From an uncultured Algibacter sp. (GTDB lineage: Bacteria; Bacteroidota; Bacteroidia; Flavobacteriales; Flavobacteriaceae), in contig NZ_CANKXK010000003.1 of the NCBI RefSeq assembly GCF_947487605.1, positions 186,001 to 250,000 on the forward strand: DNA of 64,000 nt, in the 5' to 3' direction. Both the position numbers and the translations under genes were made by a program. Within the stretch, counting starts at the first letter, position 1. Every line of letters begins with the position of its first letter. Shown here piece by piece: positions 16,818 to 26,549 of this stretch. The notes under the pieces were generated by a model that saw only the letters and a list, made by a program, of their open reading frames with translations, was not told where the DNA came from and searched no databases.

Positions 16818-17166
16818 CTGGTATTTCTTTTAAATTATAATATACTTTTAATCCCAATTTTTTGGCTATCTCTACATCTTGATCGGCTCCCTTAGAATCT
16901 CCTTCTATTCTTAAAATTGCGTCACACTTGATCAACAGTCTATGAGCTGTAGGATATTGAATTTCATTAAAAATATCATCTCCAACTTCCTTTGAGCCAG
17001 CTGATTCAATCAATGGATTAGCCACCCATTCACCTATCATCGGGATATGACCTTTACGGAAAATTGGTAATGCCATGGACTCTAGTCTGTTCATGTTCTT
17101 TTTGATAAGTTCTAGATTGTTATTTGTTCCGCTTCGGTAAGGGCCTGCTATTAAAATCATCATCAT
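16807..17166 (-). CDS. DUF4406 protein, nucleoside deoxyribosyltransferase-like fold
   Basis: A 119-aa protein that starts with [10 protein letters not shown], the signature of the DUF4406 / nucleoside 2-deoxyribosyltransferase-like group, followed by an amphipathic helix and [25 protein letters not shown], which resembles the ribose-phosphate end of that fold. There are three ATG codons in a row at the start, so the exact start is ambiguous by two residues. It overlaps the Nudix gene by 11 nt and follows the Crp-like regulator by 54 nt. A nucleotide or nucleoside substrate is likely by fold, but the reaction is unknown. Confidence 0.78.
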   Translation of the reverse strand: MMMILIAGPYRSGTNNNLELIKKNMNRLESMALPIFRKGHIPMIGEWVANPLIESAGSKEVGDDIFNEIQYPTAHRLLIKCDAILRIEGDSKGADQDVEIAKKLGLKVYYNLKEIPGAK

Positions 17167-17220
17167 AATTTAAGTTTTTGTAAAGAACGTAAATAATAAT
17201 AACCTAAAAATTAAGATAGT

Positions 17221-17796
17221 TTAAGACAATTTCTTTTTGACAGAGCTTAAAAATTCAGGCGTAACACCAAGATAAGATGCAATTTGCTTTTGGGTTACTT
17301 TTTTAACTATTTGAGGGTATTTATCAATGAATCTTGTGTATCGTTGCTCCGTGGTAAAAGAAATATTATCCAATACCCTAAGCTGTTCCCTAATGTAAGC
17401 ATTCTGAAAAAGAATTCTGAAAAACCTTTCAAATTTTGGCAGCCGTTTATATAGTTTTTCTAACATAATAAAATCAAATTCTATTAACCGACTGACTTCT
17501 AATGTTTCTATTGATAACAAAGCGGGTTTTTTATTTACAAAAGAGTACATATCAGTAATCCACCAATCTTGAACAGCTAACATAATAGTAGATTCCCTAC
17601 CTTCTTCGTTAACATTAAATGCTCTCAAACTTCCAAATTCGACAAAATATAACTTGCTACTTACAGACCCCTGTTCTAATACTATTTCTTTTTTAGCAAT
17701 ATCTTTTTCTATCAAAATAGAAATGAAAAATTCCCTTTCAGTATTACTTAGTGAAATATGCTTTTGAATGTTCTTAAAAATTTGATATTCTTTCAT
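17221..17796 (-). CDS. Crp/Fnr family transcriptional regulator
   Basis: A 191-aa protein with an N-terminal cyclic-nucleotide-binding-type beta roll (about 20-115: KKEIVLEQGSVSSKLYFVEFGSLRAF...) and a short C-terminal winged helix (VTQKQIASYLGVTPEFLSSVKKKLS). The arginine-serine pair that contacts cAMP in Crp is not evident, as in most Bacteroidota members, which probably respond to another ligand or none. It is upstream of the DUF4406-Nudix pair on the same strand with 54 nt between, so it probably heads that operon. Confidence 0.87.
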   Translation of the reverse strand: MKEYQIFKNIQKHISLSNTEREFFISILIEKDIAKKEIVLEQGSVSSKLYFVEFGSLRAFNVNEEGRESTIMLAVQDWWITDMYSFVNKKPALLSIETLEVSRLIEFDFIMLEKLYKRLPKFERFFRILFQNAYIREQLRVLDNISFTTEQRYTRFIDKYPQIVKKVTQKQIASYLGVTPEFLSSVKKKLS

Positions 17797-18193
17797 GGTA
17801 TAAAAAAATATAGTAGATTACATTTTGATTCATCTTAACACATTACTGTATGCATTGGGAATCATCAGGAACTGATTTTCAGAACGCACTTACTAGGTCG
17901 CTCACAAAAAACTTTTTCTAACTATGGTACCGGTTGCACAATGACTTAAAAAAGTACTGAAAAATTGATAAGCAATTGATTTTAAGACTTTTTTGTTTTC
18001 AAAATTCTGTTCTTGTCTAAAAAACAAGTTACTAAAACCAATTACATAGAGTCTTATTTGGGGATTTATACTACCTTTAAAATACTAATAACTCCTACTA
18101 TGCTTTGGTGGACTATTTTTTAATAAATTTCAAGTATTTCCTTAAATTATAAACTACTATTGATTTTTAAAGAACTGGTGTTCTCCCTTTAAC
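17797..18193. other. Gene-free spacer between the Crp-like gene and the sucrose locus
   Basis: A 397-nt AT-rich stretch with no open reading frame worth calling. Near its right end, 18171-18184, a small inverted repeat AGAAC/GTTCT followed on the minus strand by TTTAAAAA could be a weak terminator for the glycoside hydrolase gene. The promoter of the Crp-like gene must lie at the left end; a TATATTTT is seen there but no clear -33 element. Confidence 0.4.
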
Positions 18194-19759
18194 CTAATTT
18201 AACAACATTACAATATTTCTTCCAGATTCAGTGCGATTTATGGTAAATTCATAGGTCTTAAGGTTAGCTTTTAATTGTACCGCATCATTTCCATTCACCC
18301 ACTCTATATCTATAGTATCTGAAGAGGTTTGGTTTATTTTTATACTTCCAGAAAATGCTTTGGATGTATTTCTTAATTTCAGAAGCTTAAGTTGATTTCG
18401 AACTATTGGTTTTTTAAGTCCTTCTTTAACATCCGTTACTGAAAGGGTTGTTCGGTTTATTTCTTTATGTCCTCCATTACCAGCTTTATCTGCAGCTTCA
18501 TAATCATTTTTACCAGCAAAAATATCTAAATACCATACCTGTGGAATCCCAGGCATAAATATTTGAATGGCTCTAGCCAATAATAATTTTTGCTCATCTT
18601 CACCTATTGCACTAAAGAATGTAGCATTTACTTGGTAATAAGATATTTTTTTACCCGATGGGTCATAAAGATTCTTGACTCTGCCTCCATGTTCCATTAT
18701 TTTATTCATAATGACTTCTATCTCATCATCTGATAGTAACCCTTTATAATACGTACCCGCAACTTCTTTCCCTTTTAAATCTAACACGGGGATTCCGTCG
18801 TGACAACCCAACATATTTACCGTTTTATAACCTTTACCAACTATTTCTTTGGCCCATTTCATAAGCGCCTCACAATTGGCATTTTCCAAAGTATGTATCA
18901 TCAAACCTGGCAAGAAAAAATCATAAATTTGATACCCCTTATCAGCAACCTCATCATGTAAATGCAGTCCATATTCAGCATGAATTTCTGGTAAAAGTGT
19001 TAAATTATTCTTTTTTGCAATTTGCTTAATCCGTTCAAGATAATCCCAAGTCCCTGGTTTATTAAAAAAATTAGATTGTCCAATGTCTTTATGCAAATAA
19101 GCAAAAGCATCTAGTCTCAAAATTTTACAACCATAACCACTTAATTTTTTAAGGGTTTCTTCATAAAAACCCCAAACCAATTCGGATTTTGCATTAACAT
19201 CCATTTGTCCTAAAAAACTTTTATCGTCATTTATCTTTTGATAAAACGTATTCCAATACGGTTGCATAGAGCCGTCAGGAAAAGGTACTTTTAATATGGG
19301 AAGACCAGACTTTCTCATAAATAATTTATCGAGGAATTCTTTTTTAGGAATTATGAAACCATCATCACCCATGGTTCCGTTTCCTCCCCAAAAGCTATTC
19401 CAATTGATAAAAAAGTCTTTGTATTTTGATTCCACTCCGTTTTTGAGCAAATCTTTAAATTGAGGCGATTCTACCGATAAATGATTTAATACAATATCAA
19501 ACTTTAGCTCTATGTTAAGTCCATCTAGTGCTTTTAAATCTTCTTGAGAGACCAAATCTTTATTTAAATTATAGTCTATAACTGAAAATCCCCTATCTAA
19601 ATCGCTGTTAAAAAAGGTTGGTAATATATAAAACAACGAAAAAACATCTTTGAATTCTGGCATTTGCAACATGGTAATCATGTCTTTTAAATTAACCCCA
19701 ATGCTATCGGGATATGCATTTAGCATAACGCCGTTACTAATATTTGATTCTTTTGACAT
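18194..19759 (-). CDS. GH13 subfamily 18 phosphorylase, sucrose phosphorylase-like
   Basis: A 521-aa TIM-barrel enzyme. The nucleophile is D217 in LRLDAFAY, the acid/base is E258 in LLPEIHAEY, and the third acid is D321 in GCHDGIPV. YQVNATFFSAIG and FMPGIPQVWYLDIFAGKND match sucrose phosphorylases closely. There is no signal peptide, so it acts in the cytoplasm, splitting sucrose with phosphate to glucose 1-phosphate and fructose. The loop CHDGIPV differs from THDGIGV of bifidobacterial sucrose phosphorylase, so glucosylglycerate or another alpha-glucoside remains possible. It follows fructokinase by 10 nt, and fructokinase would use its fructose product. Confidence 0.85.
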   Translation of the reverse strand: MSKESNISNGVMLNAYPDSIGVNLKDMITMLQMPEFKDVFSLFYILPTFFNSDLDRGFSVIDYNLNKDLVSQEDLKALDGLNIELKFDIVLNHLSVESPQFKDLLKNGVESKYKDFFINWNSFWGGNGTMGDDGFIIPKKEFLDKLFMRKSGLPILKVPFPDGSMQPYWNTFYQKINDDKSFLGQMDVNAKSELVWGFYEETLKKLSGYGCKILRLDAFAYLHKDIGQSNFFNKPGTWDYLERIKQIAKKNNLTLLPEIHAEYGLHLHDEVADKGYQIYDFFLPGLMIHTLENANCEALMKWAKEIVGKGYKTVNMLGCHDGIPVLDLKGKEVAGTYYKGLLSDDEIEVIMNKIMEHGGRVKNLYDPSGKKISYYQVNATFFSAIGEDEQKLLLARAIQIFMPGIPQVWYLDIFAGKNDYEAADKAGNGGHKEINRTTLSVTDVKEGLKKPIVRNQLKLLKLRNTSKAFSGSIKINQTSSDTIDIEWVNGNDAVQLKANLKTYEFTINRTESGRNIVMLLN

Positions 19760-19769
19760 ATCTAAATAA

Positions 19770-20708
19770 TTATAGTAATTCTGATAATATGTTTATATTA
19801 TCCGGTAATCTACCTACATTCTGAAGCTTTAAAGCTGCTAATTGCAAAGCTACTTCTAAACATTTTTCAATAGGTTTTTCTTTAATATAGGCGAACAAAA
19901 ACCCAGACCAAAAGGCATCACCTGCTCCAGTGGCATCTTGTACCACATCAATTTGCATTGCAGGCATATAAATGATTTCCTCACCTTTTTGTGATAGCTT
20001 AACGCCTTTGCTACCCAATGTTAAACACACTATATCAACACCTTCAGAATGGAAAAAGTTAAATATGTCTTCATGCGGCAACTCCTGCTCAAAAAGCCTA
20101 AACATATCATCTTCACTAATCTTAACCAAAGGATTGAATTCACAATATGCCTTAATAACAACAAGTGCTTCTTCTTGACTATTCCATAACTTCTTAGCAT
20201 AATTTACATCGATGCTTAACTTACATCCTAAATGAAATGCTTCCTTAGCTTTTTCTATAATAGCGGTTTGTGCAGGCTGTTTACTTAATGCAAAACAAGT
20301 CGTATGGAAAATATTGGTCTTTGATAGTAACTCTTTAGAAATTTGCTTTTCTGTAATAAAACAATCGGCCTCTCTAAACGGAATAAAATCTGGAGTACCA
20401 TCTGTTCTAGATACAAAAATAACACTTGTTGGTTTATTCTCAAGTTGCTTAATATAACTTGTAATAACCCCAACACCATTTAATCTCTCGAAAATATATT
20501 CTCCAAAACCATCATTGCCTACGGTTGCTACCATAACAGATTTTAAGCCTAATCTTGTAGAATTCATAGCCACATTAGCAGGCGAACCTCCTAAATACCT
20601 ATGATAATCTCTTGTATTGTTGATTAGTACTTCTGTTTGATGTCCAATGAAATCAACAAGTACCTCACCAACGCATAAAATATCTATATCTTTATTATTG
20701 TTCTTCAA
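19770..20708 (-). CDS. Fructokinase, PfkB/ribokinase family
   Basis: A 312-aa PfkB kinase. The first signature is GGSPANVAMNSTRLG (about 40-54) and the second is DATGAGDAFWSGFLFA with catalytic base D264. The N-terminal DILCVGEVLVDFIG is typical of fructokinases. It would phosphorylate fructose with ATP. The gene lies between aldo/keto reductase and phosphorylase in the sucrose locus, where fructose is the expected free sugar. The 184 nt upstream contain a GGGTT/AACCC hairpin at about 20768-20781, so it may have its own start or processing site. Confidence 0.88.
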   Translation of the reverse strand: MKNNNKDIDILCVGEVLVDFIGHQTEVLINNTRDYHRYLGGSPANVAMNSTRLGLKSVMVATVGNDGFGEYIFERLNGVGVITSYIKQLENKPTSVIFVSRTDGTPDFIPFREADCFITEKQISKELLSKTNIFHTTCFALSKQPAQTAIIEKAKEAFHLGCKLSIDVNYAKKLWNSQEEALVVIKAYCEFNPLVKISEDDMFRLFEQELPHEDIFNFFHSEGVDIVCLTLGSKGVKLSQKGEEIIYMPAMQIDVVQDATGAGDAFWSGFLFAYIKEKPIEKCLEVALQLAALKLQNVGRLPDNINILSELL

Positions 20709-20892
20709 AACTCTCTTTCTTAAATTATAAATTAGTTCGCTCTATCGACCTCTTATAAGAATAATGTCGGGTTTTATAACCCTACTTATCGTTTAAATAC
20801 AACCTTTTTATTCACATACTTGGTTTTGCAACTAAATGGCTATCACTTCTAATCAGAATTATTGACAGGTATTACACATTAAACAAAAGCAA

Positions 20893-21900
20893 TTAGATTT
20901 CTCTATTTCCATATTCATTCATAAATCTATAAGGATATAGTTCAGGTAATTGGCTTAAATTATTCAATAAATTCACTTCATCCAAAGTGAGGTATAAATT
21001 ATTTGCTCCCATGTTGTCTTTAAGCTGGTCAAGGGTTCTGACCCCTAAAATTACAGAGGACACAACCTTATTTGATAATATCCATGCGATTGCAACTTGT
21101 GAAAATGTGACATTATATTTTTTTGTGAGAGACTCAATAGCATTAATTATTTGCCAATTTTTATCACTATTTCTACGCTCCCAGGATTCTTCTGTGTCAT
21201 CCGAAGTACTTGCTATTCTACCCGAATTTGGTTTATCTTTAGTATACTTTCCAGATAAAAAACCACCCCCTAATGGTCCCCAAGTTAACAGTCCTAATCC
21301 TTCTGATTCAAATAAATCAAAAAATTCATATTCTAAATCTCTCTTTACTAAACTGTATTGATATTGGGCTGCTATAAATGGATTTGTATTCAAATATTTT
21401 GTTAAACCTTGAGCTTTCATCAACTGCCAAGCTTTAAAATTTGAAACACCTATATATCTAACTTTCCCCTTATCAATTAAATGCTCTATAGCTCTAATAG
21501 TTTCTTCAAGAGGTGTTATTGGGTCAAAGCTGTGTAGATAAAGTAAATCTATATAATCGGTTTTTAACCTGGCTAAACTATCATCAACACTTTGCACGAT
21601 GTGGGTTCGAGATAAACCTTCTGCATTTATATCTGACGACGTCCTAAATCTTACTTTCGTAGAAATGATTGTCTTATCTCGTTTCCCTTTCAATGTTTTT
21701 CCTATAATTTCTTCTGAGCGCCCATCTGCATAAACATTAGCTGTATCAATATGATTACCTCCCAAATCAAGATAGTAGTTTATCATTTTAATTGCATCTT
21801 CTTCAGAAGTAGCCCGACCCGATTTCTCTCCAAATATCATTGTACCCAATGTTAAATTAGAGGATATTAAACCACTTTTCCCAATTTGCCTATACTTCAT
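20893..21900 (-). CDS. Aldo/keto reductase
   Basis: A 335-aa NADPH-dependent oxidoreductase with the catalytic tetrad D52 (HIDTANVYADGRSEE), Y57, K82 (STKVRF) and H123 (YLHSFD), and the NADP-binding ILGVRTLDQLKDN near the C-terminus. It belongs to the YajO/Gfo-like or AKR11/12-type group. The substrate is unknown; position in the sucrose locus suggests a sugar or sugar-derived carbonyl. It lies 64 nt after the MFS gene and 184 nt before fructokinase. Confidence 0.88.
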   Translation of the reverse strand: MKYRQIGKSGLISSNLTLGTMIFGEKSGRATSEEDAIKMINYYLDLGGNHIDTANVYADGRSEEIIGKTLKGKRDKTIISTKVRFRTSSDINAEGLSRTHIVQSVDDSLARLKTDYIDLLYLHSFDPITPLEETIRAIEHLIDKGKVRYIGVSNFKAWQLMKAQGLTKYLNTNPFIAAQYQYSLVKRDLEYEFFDLFESEGLGLLTWGPLGGGFLSGKYTKDKPNSGRIASTSDDTEESWERRNSDKNWQIINAIESLTKKYNVTFSQVAIAWILSNKVVSSVILGVRTLDQLKDNMGANNLYLTLDEVNLLNNLSQLPELYPYRFMNEYGNREI

Positions 21901-21964
21901 AATTTATTTGTCTTACTTAACATTTATATTTTATCTAACAACATTTTAATCTTCTTCATTAGTT

Positions 21965-23263
21965 TTAGGTTGTTTTAAGACGCAATGCTAAAACACCAGC
22001 TATGATAAAAAATACGCCACCAAATATTATGGCATTAACCGCACTATTATCTAACAGATTCTTTACAACAGGTCCGAATGTTAGTGTTTGAATTCCCATA
22101 GGAATAACAATCATCATATTCAATATGCCCATATAGACCCCGCGGCGTTCTTGGGGTACAACTTTAGACACCATAGAATAAGGGATACCCATCATTGCTG
22201 CCCAACCTACACCAAACAAAATCATGGGTAAAATAACCAAAAGCGGGTCTTGAATATATGGAATACTAAGCATGGCAATGCCTGTTAAAAATAGACTAAA
22301 AACATATACTTTTTTACCTCCGAATCTAACAGCTAAAGGTACAAGTGCCAATGCAAAAACTATTGTTGACACATTATATGTGGTATTCATTTTTGCTGCT
22401 TGACTTAGAGCTTGAGAAGCATCAAAATTCATACTCTCCCTAAACATAGGAGCTATAAACTGCCAATACACAAATAAGGCATACCATTGAAAAAGATAAA
22501 CAGCAGATAATTTCCACATAAGCTTAGGCATATCTTTTATAGCATTCACAATTTCTAGAAAAGGTGTTTTAATTCTATCTGAAAGCGGTAAAGCATTGTG
22601 CTTTTTTATCTCTTCGAATTCTTCATCTGATGGTGGAATTTCTGGTGTTTTTAAAACTGACCATAAAATGGTAGAAACTGATAATATTGCACCAATAAAA
22701 AAGGAATAATACAACCATTTAGGAATACCACTAGCCGCTTCAACAGCTTCTGCAACTCCAAACCAATCTTGAAAAAGAAATATGGAGGCGTTTGCTAAAA
22801 CAATACCTGCACCTACAAACAAACTTTGCATTTGGTAACCAAAACTTAACTGCTTGTTTGGTAATTTATCGCCTACAAAAGCACGATAAGGTTCCAAGGC
22901 CATATTATTACCAACATCAAGAATCCACAACAAACCAACTGCAAACCAAAGCGTAGGACTAAATGGAAAGGCAAATAAACACAAACTACCTATTATAGCT
23001 CCAATTAAGAAGAATGGTTTACGTCTTCCCCAGCGTGGCGACCAAGTCTTATCTGAAATGGCTCCAATTATGGGTTGAACGATTAAACCAGTTACTGGGC
23101 CAGCTAAGTTTAACAAAGGTAAATCTTCATGATGTGCTCCTAAAAATGAAAATATAGGATTAACGGCTGTTTGCTGTAAACCAAAACTAAATTGAATTCC
23201 TAAGAACCCTACATTCATATTAAAAATTTGCCAGAAACTTAACTTGATTTTACTTCTCATCAT
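21965..23263 (-). CDS. MFS sugar transporter of the SLC45/GPH sucrose type
   Basis: A 432-aa inner-membrane carrier with about 12 helices. The motif SPRWGRRKPF (about 78-87) after helix 2 is the RWGRR signature of sucrose/H+ symporters and SLC45 relatives. The broken loop between helices 6 and 7 (about 205-235) is hydrophilic as expected. It would bring sucrose or a related disaccharide from periplasm to cytoplasm. Its start overlaps the end of the glutaredoxin-like gene by 14 nt, so the two are coupled. Confidence 0.88.
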   Translation of the reverse strand: MMRSKIKLSFWQIFNMNVGFLGIQFSFGLQQTAVNPIFSFLGAHHEDLPLLNLAGPVTGLIVQPIIGAISDKTWSPRWGRRKPFFLIGAIIGSLCLFAFPFSPTLWFAVGLLWILDVGNNMALEPYRAFVGDKLPNKQLSFGYQMQSLFVGAGIVLANASIFLFQDWFGVAEAVEAASGIPKWLYYSFFIGAILSVSTILWSVLKTPEIPPSDEEFEEIKKHNALPLSDRIKTPFLEIVNAIKDMPKLMWKLSAVYLFQWYALFVYWQFIAPMFRESMNFDASQALSQAAKMNTTYNVSTIVFALALVPLAVRFGGKKVYVFSLFLTGIAMLSIPYIQDPLLVILPMILFGVGWAAMMGIPYSMVSKVVPQERRGVYMGILNMMIVIPMGIQTLTFGPVVKNLLDNSAVNAIIFGGVFFIIAGVLALRLKTT

Positions 23264-23627
23264 CAGTAGTCAATTTACTTAAAAATTCATCAAAAGTTTT
23301 GTAATTATTGGTTATAATTTTTCCGCCTTTATCCACAACAGGAATCTGAAAATTTGAAGTACTAATGCCAGACTTTCGTAATTTAACGTACATCTCTTCT
23401 ATCTTTTCAGAATGTATGTCTAAATCATAAAAAACAAAAGAAATCCTTTTTTTGGTTAAATACGTTTTAGTGTCAACACAATAGTGGCATGTTCTGTTAC
23501 CATATATGATAATTTTTTTTAATTCTTTTTTAGTATATACATCATCTGTAACCGAAGCTGAAGTTTGACCGAAGCTGACAGTAGGTAAGGTAAGAATAAA
23601 TACTATTGAAAAAATAAGAGCTTTCAC
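23250..23627 (-). CDS. Exported glutaredoxin-like protein
   Basis: A 125-aa protein starting with GTG. A signal peptide (about 1-20, ending VSFGQ) precedes a compact glutaredoxin fold: IIYGNRTCHYCVDTKTYL with C47 and C50, then the cis-proline region FQIPVVDKGGK. It would work in the periplasm as a thiol-disulfide protein. Its gene overlaps the MFS carrier by 14 nt. The link to sugar uptake is unexplained. A stop codon lies in-frame shortly upstream, which supports the GTG start. Confidence 0.8.
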   Translation of the reverse strand: MKALIFSIVFILTLPTVSFGQTSASVTDDVYTKKELKKIIIYGNRTCHYCVDTKTYLTKKRISFVFYDLDIHSEKIEEMYVKLRKSGISTSNFQIPVVDKGGKIITNNYKTFDEFLSKLTTDDEK

Positions 23628-23703
23628 CTGTTTATATTTTATTGTTTACTATCTGTCAATATAATTAGCCATTAAAATCTAGATTGTTATCAAGAGCTAT
23701 TAA

Positions 23704-23775
23704 AACTCTCTTTATATCTACACCAAAAAAGAGAGTAAAAAGAGCTGGAACTCAATATAAAACTCCAGCCCTTTT
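23704..23775 (-). terminator. Tandem hairpins after the TonB receptor gene
   Basis: On the minus strand, an AAAAGGGCTGGA arm (23775-23764) pairs with TCCAGCTCTTTT (23749-23738, one wobble) and is followed by Ts, forming an intrinsic terminator. A second inverted repeat with arms ACTCTCTTT/AAAGAGAGT lies at 23704-23736. Together they separate the receptor transcript from the downstream glutaredoxin/MFS genes. Confidence 0.75.
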
Positions 23776-23806
23776 AATTAACAAACTACTCAAACTAAAC
23801 TAATCC

Positions 23807-26461
23807 CTAAAATTTGTATGCTAATGACAAAGCTGATGAACGTCCTGTTATACCTCTAGTTAATGCATAACGATTTCCTCCTGGAGCATCACCAATTGTA
23901 GAGCCACCATTATCAATTTCTGTGATTCCTACGGTATCAAAAAGATTATTTACATTAATAGATACAGACAATCCTTTTGTAAGAGCAACTGTACCTAATA
24001 AATTAACATAAGTGTACCCTGGCATAATCAAAGCATTTCCATCAGATGCAAAAGACTTTGAAGTACCAATAATCCCTAAACCTAATGAATGTTGACGGTC
24101 TTTACCAAAAGTATATCTCGGAGAAAAATTGTATACAAAATCAGCCTGCCTTTGAGGGGTATTCCCTGTATTAGCACCTGTACCACTAGCTCTATCCTCA
24201 GTTATTTCAGCATTTGTGTACGTAATAGAACCAACAATGGAGAAACTTCCTGGATTATACAACCCTTCTAACTCTAGCCCAGAAGCTTTAAACTCATTAC
24301 CTACCGTTTGGTTAAGAGCAGCACCTGCATCTTCATCAGTATTACTTAAGAAAGCAACTAAGTTAATATATCCGTTATTTATTTTTCTTTTATAACCTAC
24401 TTCAAGCTGAGAGATTTGGTCATACTGTGTTGCAGCAGTTCCATCAAGTCCATAAGAATTTCTATCAGGAGCTCTACCTGAAGCACCTCGACTATATCTA
24501 CCAAACACAGCTGAATCATCATTTAATTTATAATTTAAACCTGCCGAGAAAGAAACAAAATTGTACTCATCATTTACAATTTGATTTTGATTTGGGTTTC
24601 TAACAGGTACAGAAGTTTCAATATCTTCTATAACACCGTTACCATTGACATCGTAATTTTGAGGTGCAGCAGACCCAAAAGAAGCAATAGTTCCATCTAC
24701 ATCAACGTTTTCAAATCTAATACTACCATCAAAATTTAAATTTTCTGTAATTTTTGCATCAATACCTAAATATGGAGAATTTATTGTGTGTACCGTATTA
24801 TATTTATTATTACAACAGTTTCCCCATTTTGGGTTACCATACGCGAATTGACCACCTCTAGAGAAACCATCAATATCAACTAATCTGGCGTTATCACCTT
24901 TAACTTCAGATAAAAAAGATGTCCAGTTCCAGCCTGTTTTAGTTTTTTGTGAGGCAAAAAAGTAACCAGCAGTTGCAGATACATTATCACCTAATTTTTT
25001 TGAAATTTTAAAATCATTAACAAAGCTTCCCATATCTTCAATGGTCACATCAAACATGTGTAATATTTGTAATAACCCATTATCAGGATTGTAAGCCTCT
25101 CTAGCTCCATCAGCATATACAAGACCTCCAGTAGCGGTTGCAGGAATATAACCTCTAACTTCTGCTTCTATATCTGCAGTAGCACCAAAACCAGCTGTAA
25201 AAGGGCCTGCCCATTCACCAGTTCTTGAAGCAGTTCTACCTTTGTTAAATACTTTCCATCCATCCCCTAAGTCAAAAGAGAATTCTAAACCTATAGCTTT
25301 TACTATTGGGTTATTACCAGTTCTAATATCACCTGTTCTTCTGTTACCATCTAAAGCACTTACACCTGCATTTTCTTGTAAAAATGCTGAATGCTGAGAA
25401 TCATTATTAATATCATAACCTGGTAAATCTGTAAAAGTTGGATCAGAATCAGAACCTTCTACTAAAGTTGGACCAGGCAAATACATTGCAGATCTATCAT
25501 TTAAAAACTTAAAATAAGTACGAATGTATCCTGAATTAAAACGCTTAGTAAAGTTTGCCTTAAGTTGCCCACCTTGATTAGCATTATACCCTGCTGCTTT
25601 TGGACCTTCACCAGACCTCATAAATCCTCCTATATGATAAGATATTCCATTAGCTAATGGCGTACCATACTCAAAGTCTATTCTGTTAGTTTGGTAATCT
25701 AAACCAAATGTTGTTGAAACAGAACCACCCTCTGTAGCTCCAGTTTTACTAATAACATTAATAATACCTGCAGGACCATTTGATGTTTGAGTGGATGCTG
25801 AACCACCTCTTATAGATTCAACTCTACCAATATTAGAATCTATTCTTAACCAGTTATCAGAATTACCAAAAGATGTGTCTCCAAATAAATTTATTGGCAA
25901 TCCATCTTCTTGAATTTGCAAATATCTAGATCCACCAGAAGACACAGGCACACCACGTACACTATAATTACCATTACCATCACCACCAGAAGTTTCTGCA
26001 CGTATAGCAGGGATATTTCTAAAAACTTCTCCTGAGGTTCTTGGAGCAGATTGAGCTATTTGTTGTATTCCAATTGATGACACCGAAACACTAGATTCTA
26101 ATCTAGATTTTGGGTTGACTACGCCTGTTACGACTATCACATCCAATGATTGAGCATCTTCTGCCATTGTAAAATTTACTGTTACGTCGGCATCATTAAT
26201 AGTAATATTTTGTGACACTTTTGCATACCCTAAGAAGGTTGCGGATAATGTGTAAGTACCATTTTCTATGCTACTAATAGTATAGTTACCGTCAAAATCT
26301 GTAACCGCACCTTTAGATGTGCCATCTAAAATAACATTAACACCCGCCAAAGGTATTCCTGCTTGGTCTTTAACATTTCCTGATATTGATTGTGCTGCAA
26401 CAATACTTACCGAAAGTAGCATTATAATCAATAAAAATCCATTTTTTGTAATTGAATTCAT
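23807..26461 (-). CDS. TonB-dependent receptor with carboxypeptidase-regulatory-like N-domain
   Basis: An 884-aa outer-membrane receptor: signal peptide (about 1-23), CarboxypepD_reg-like domain (SISGNVKDQAGIPLAGVNVILDGTSKG, 25-110), plug domain (about 130-240, with NSNG-like TSNGPAGIINVISKTG) and a 22-strand barrel ending in ALSLAYKF. It resembles single-component receptors such as the sucrose receptor SuxA of Xanthomonas. It is not a SusC with a SusD partner, and no SusD gene is present. It heads the sucrose locus and is divergent from lacI, so it probably imports sucrose or a related sugar. Confidence 0.9.
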   Translation of the reverse strand: MNSITKNGFLLIIMLLSVSIVAAQSISGNVKDQAGIPLAGVNVILDGTSKGAVTDFDGNYTISSIENGTYTLSATFLGYAKVSQNITINDADVTVNFTMAEDAQSLDVIVVTGVVNPKSRLESSVSVSSIGIQQIAQSAPRTSGEVFRNIPAIRAETSGGDGNGNYSVRGVPVSSGGSRYLQIQEDGLPINLFGDTSFGNSDNWLRIDSNIGRVESIRGGSASTQTSNGPAGIINVISKTGATEGGSVSTTFGLDYQTNRIDFEYGTPLANGISYHIGGFMRSGEGPKAAGYNANQGGQLKANFTKRFNSGYIRTYFKFLNDRSAMYLPGPTLVEGSDSDPTFTDLPGYDINNDSQHSAFLQENAGVSALDGNRRTGDIRTGNNPIVKAIGLEFSFDLGDGWKVFNKGRTASRTGEWAGPFTAGFGATADIEAEVRGYIPATATGGLVYADGAREAYNPDNGLLQILHMFDVTIEDMGSFVNDFKISKKLGDNVSATAGYFFASQKTKTGWNWTSFLSEVKGDNARLVDIDGFSRGGQFAYGNPKWGNCCNNKYNTVHTINSPYLGIDAKITENLNFDGSIRFENVDVDGTIASFGSAAPQNYDVNGNGVIEDIETSVPVRNPNQNQIVNDEYNFVSFSAGLNYKLNDDSAVFGRYSRGASGRAPDRNSYGLDGTAATQYDQISQLEVGYKRKINNGYINLVAFLSNTDEDAGAALNQTVGNEFKASGLELEGLYNPGSFSIVGSITYTNAEITEDRASGTGANTGNTPQRQADFVYNFSPRYTFGKDRQHSLGLGIIGTSKSFASDGNALIMPGYTYVNLLGTVALTKGLSVSINVNNLFDTVGITEIDNGGSTIGDAPGGNRYALTRGITGRSSALSLAYKF

Positions 26462-26509
26462 TTTGTCTTAAATTTTAGTTATTCAATAAATTATTTAGTT
26501 AATTTTTAT

Positions 26510-26517
26510 CAAATGTA
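26510..26517 (-). promoter_or_regulatory. -7 element of the TonB receptor gene
   Basis: TACATTTG on the minus strand fits TAnnTTTG; the ATG at 26461 is about 50 nt downstream. No TTG occurs at the proper distance upstream, where a TTC is seen instead. The weak -33 element suggests dependence on an activator. The operator palindromes lie 33-70 nt further upstream. Confidence 0.5.
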
Positions 26518-26549
26518 TATTTTTAAGTAGGTGAAATTTTATTATTCTC

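Noticed and set aside
23807-26461. SusC of a polysaccharide utilisation locus
   Set aside because: No SusD gene or further glycoside hydrolases lie beside it; it is better described as a single-component TonB receptor.
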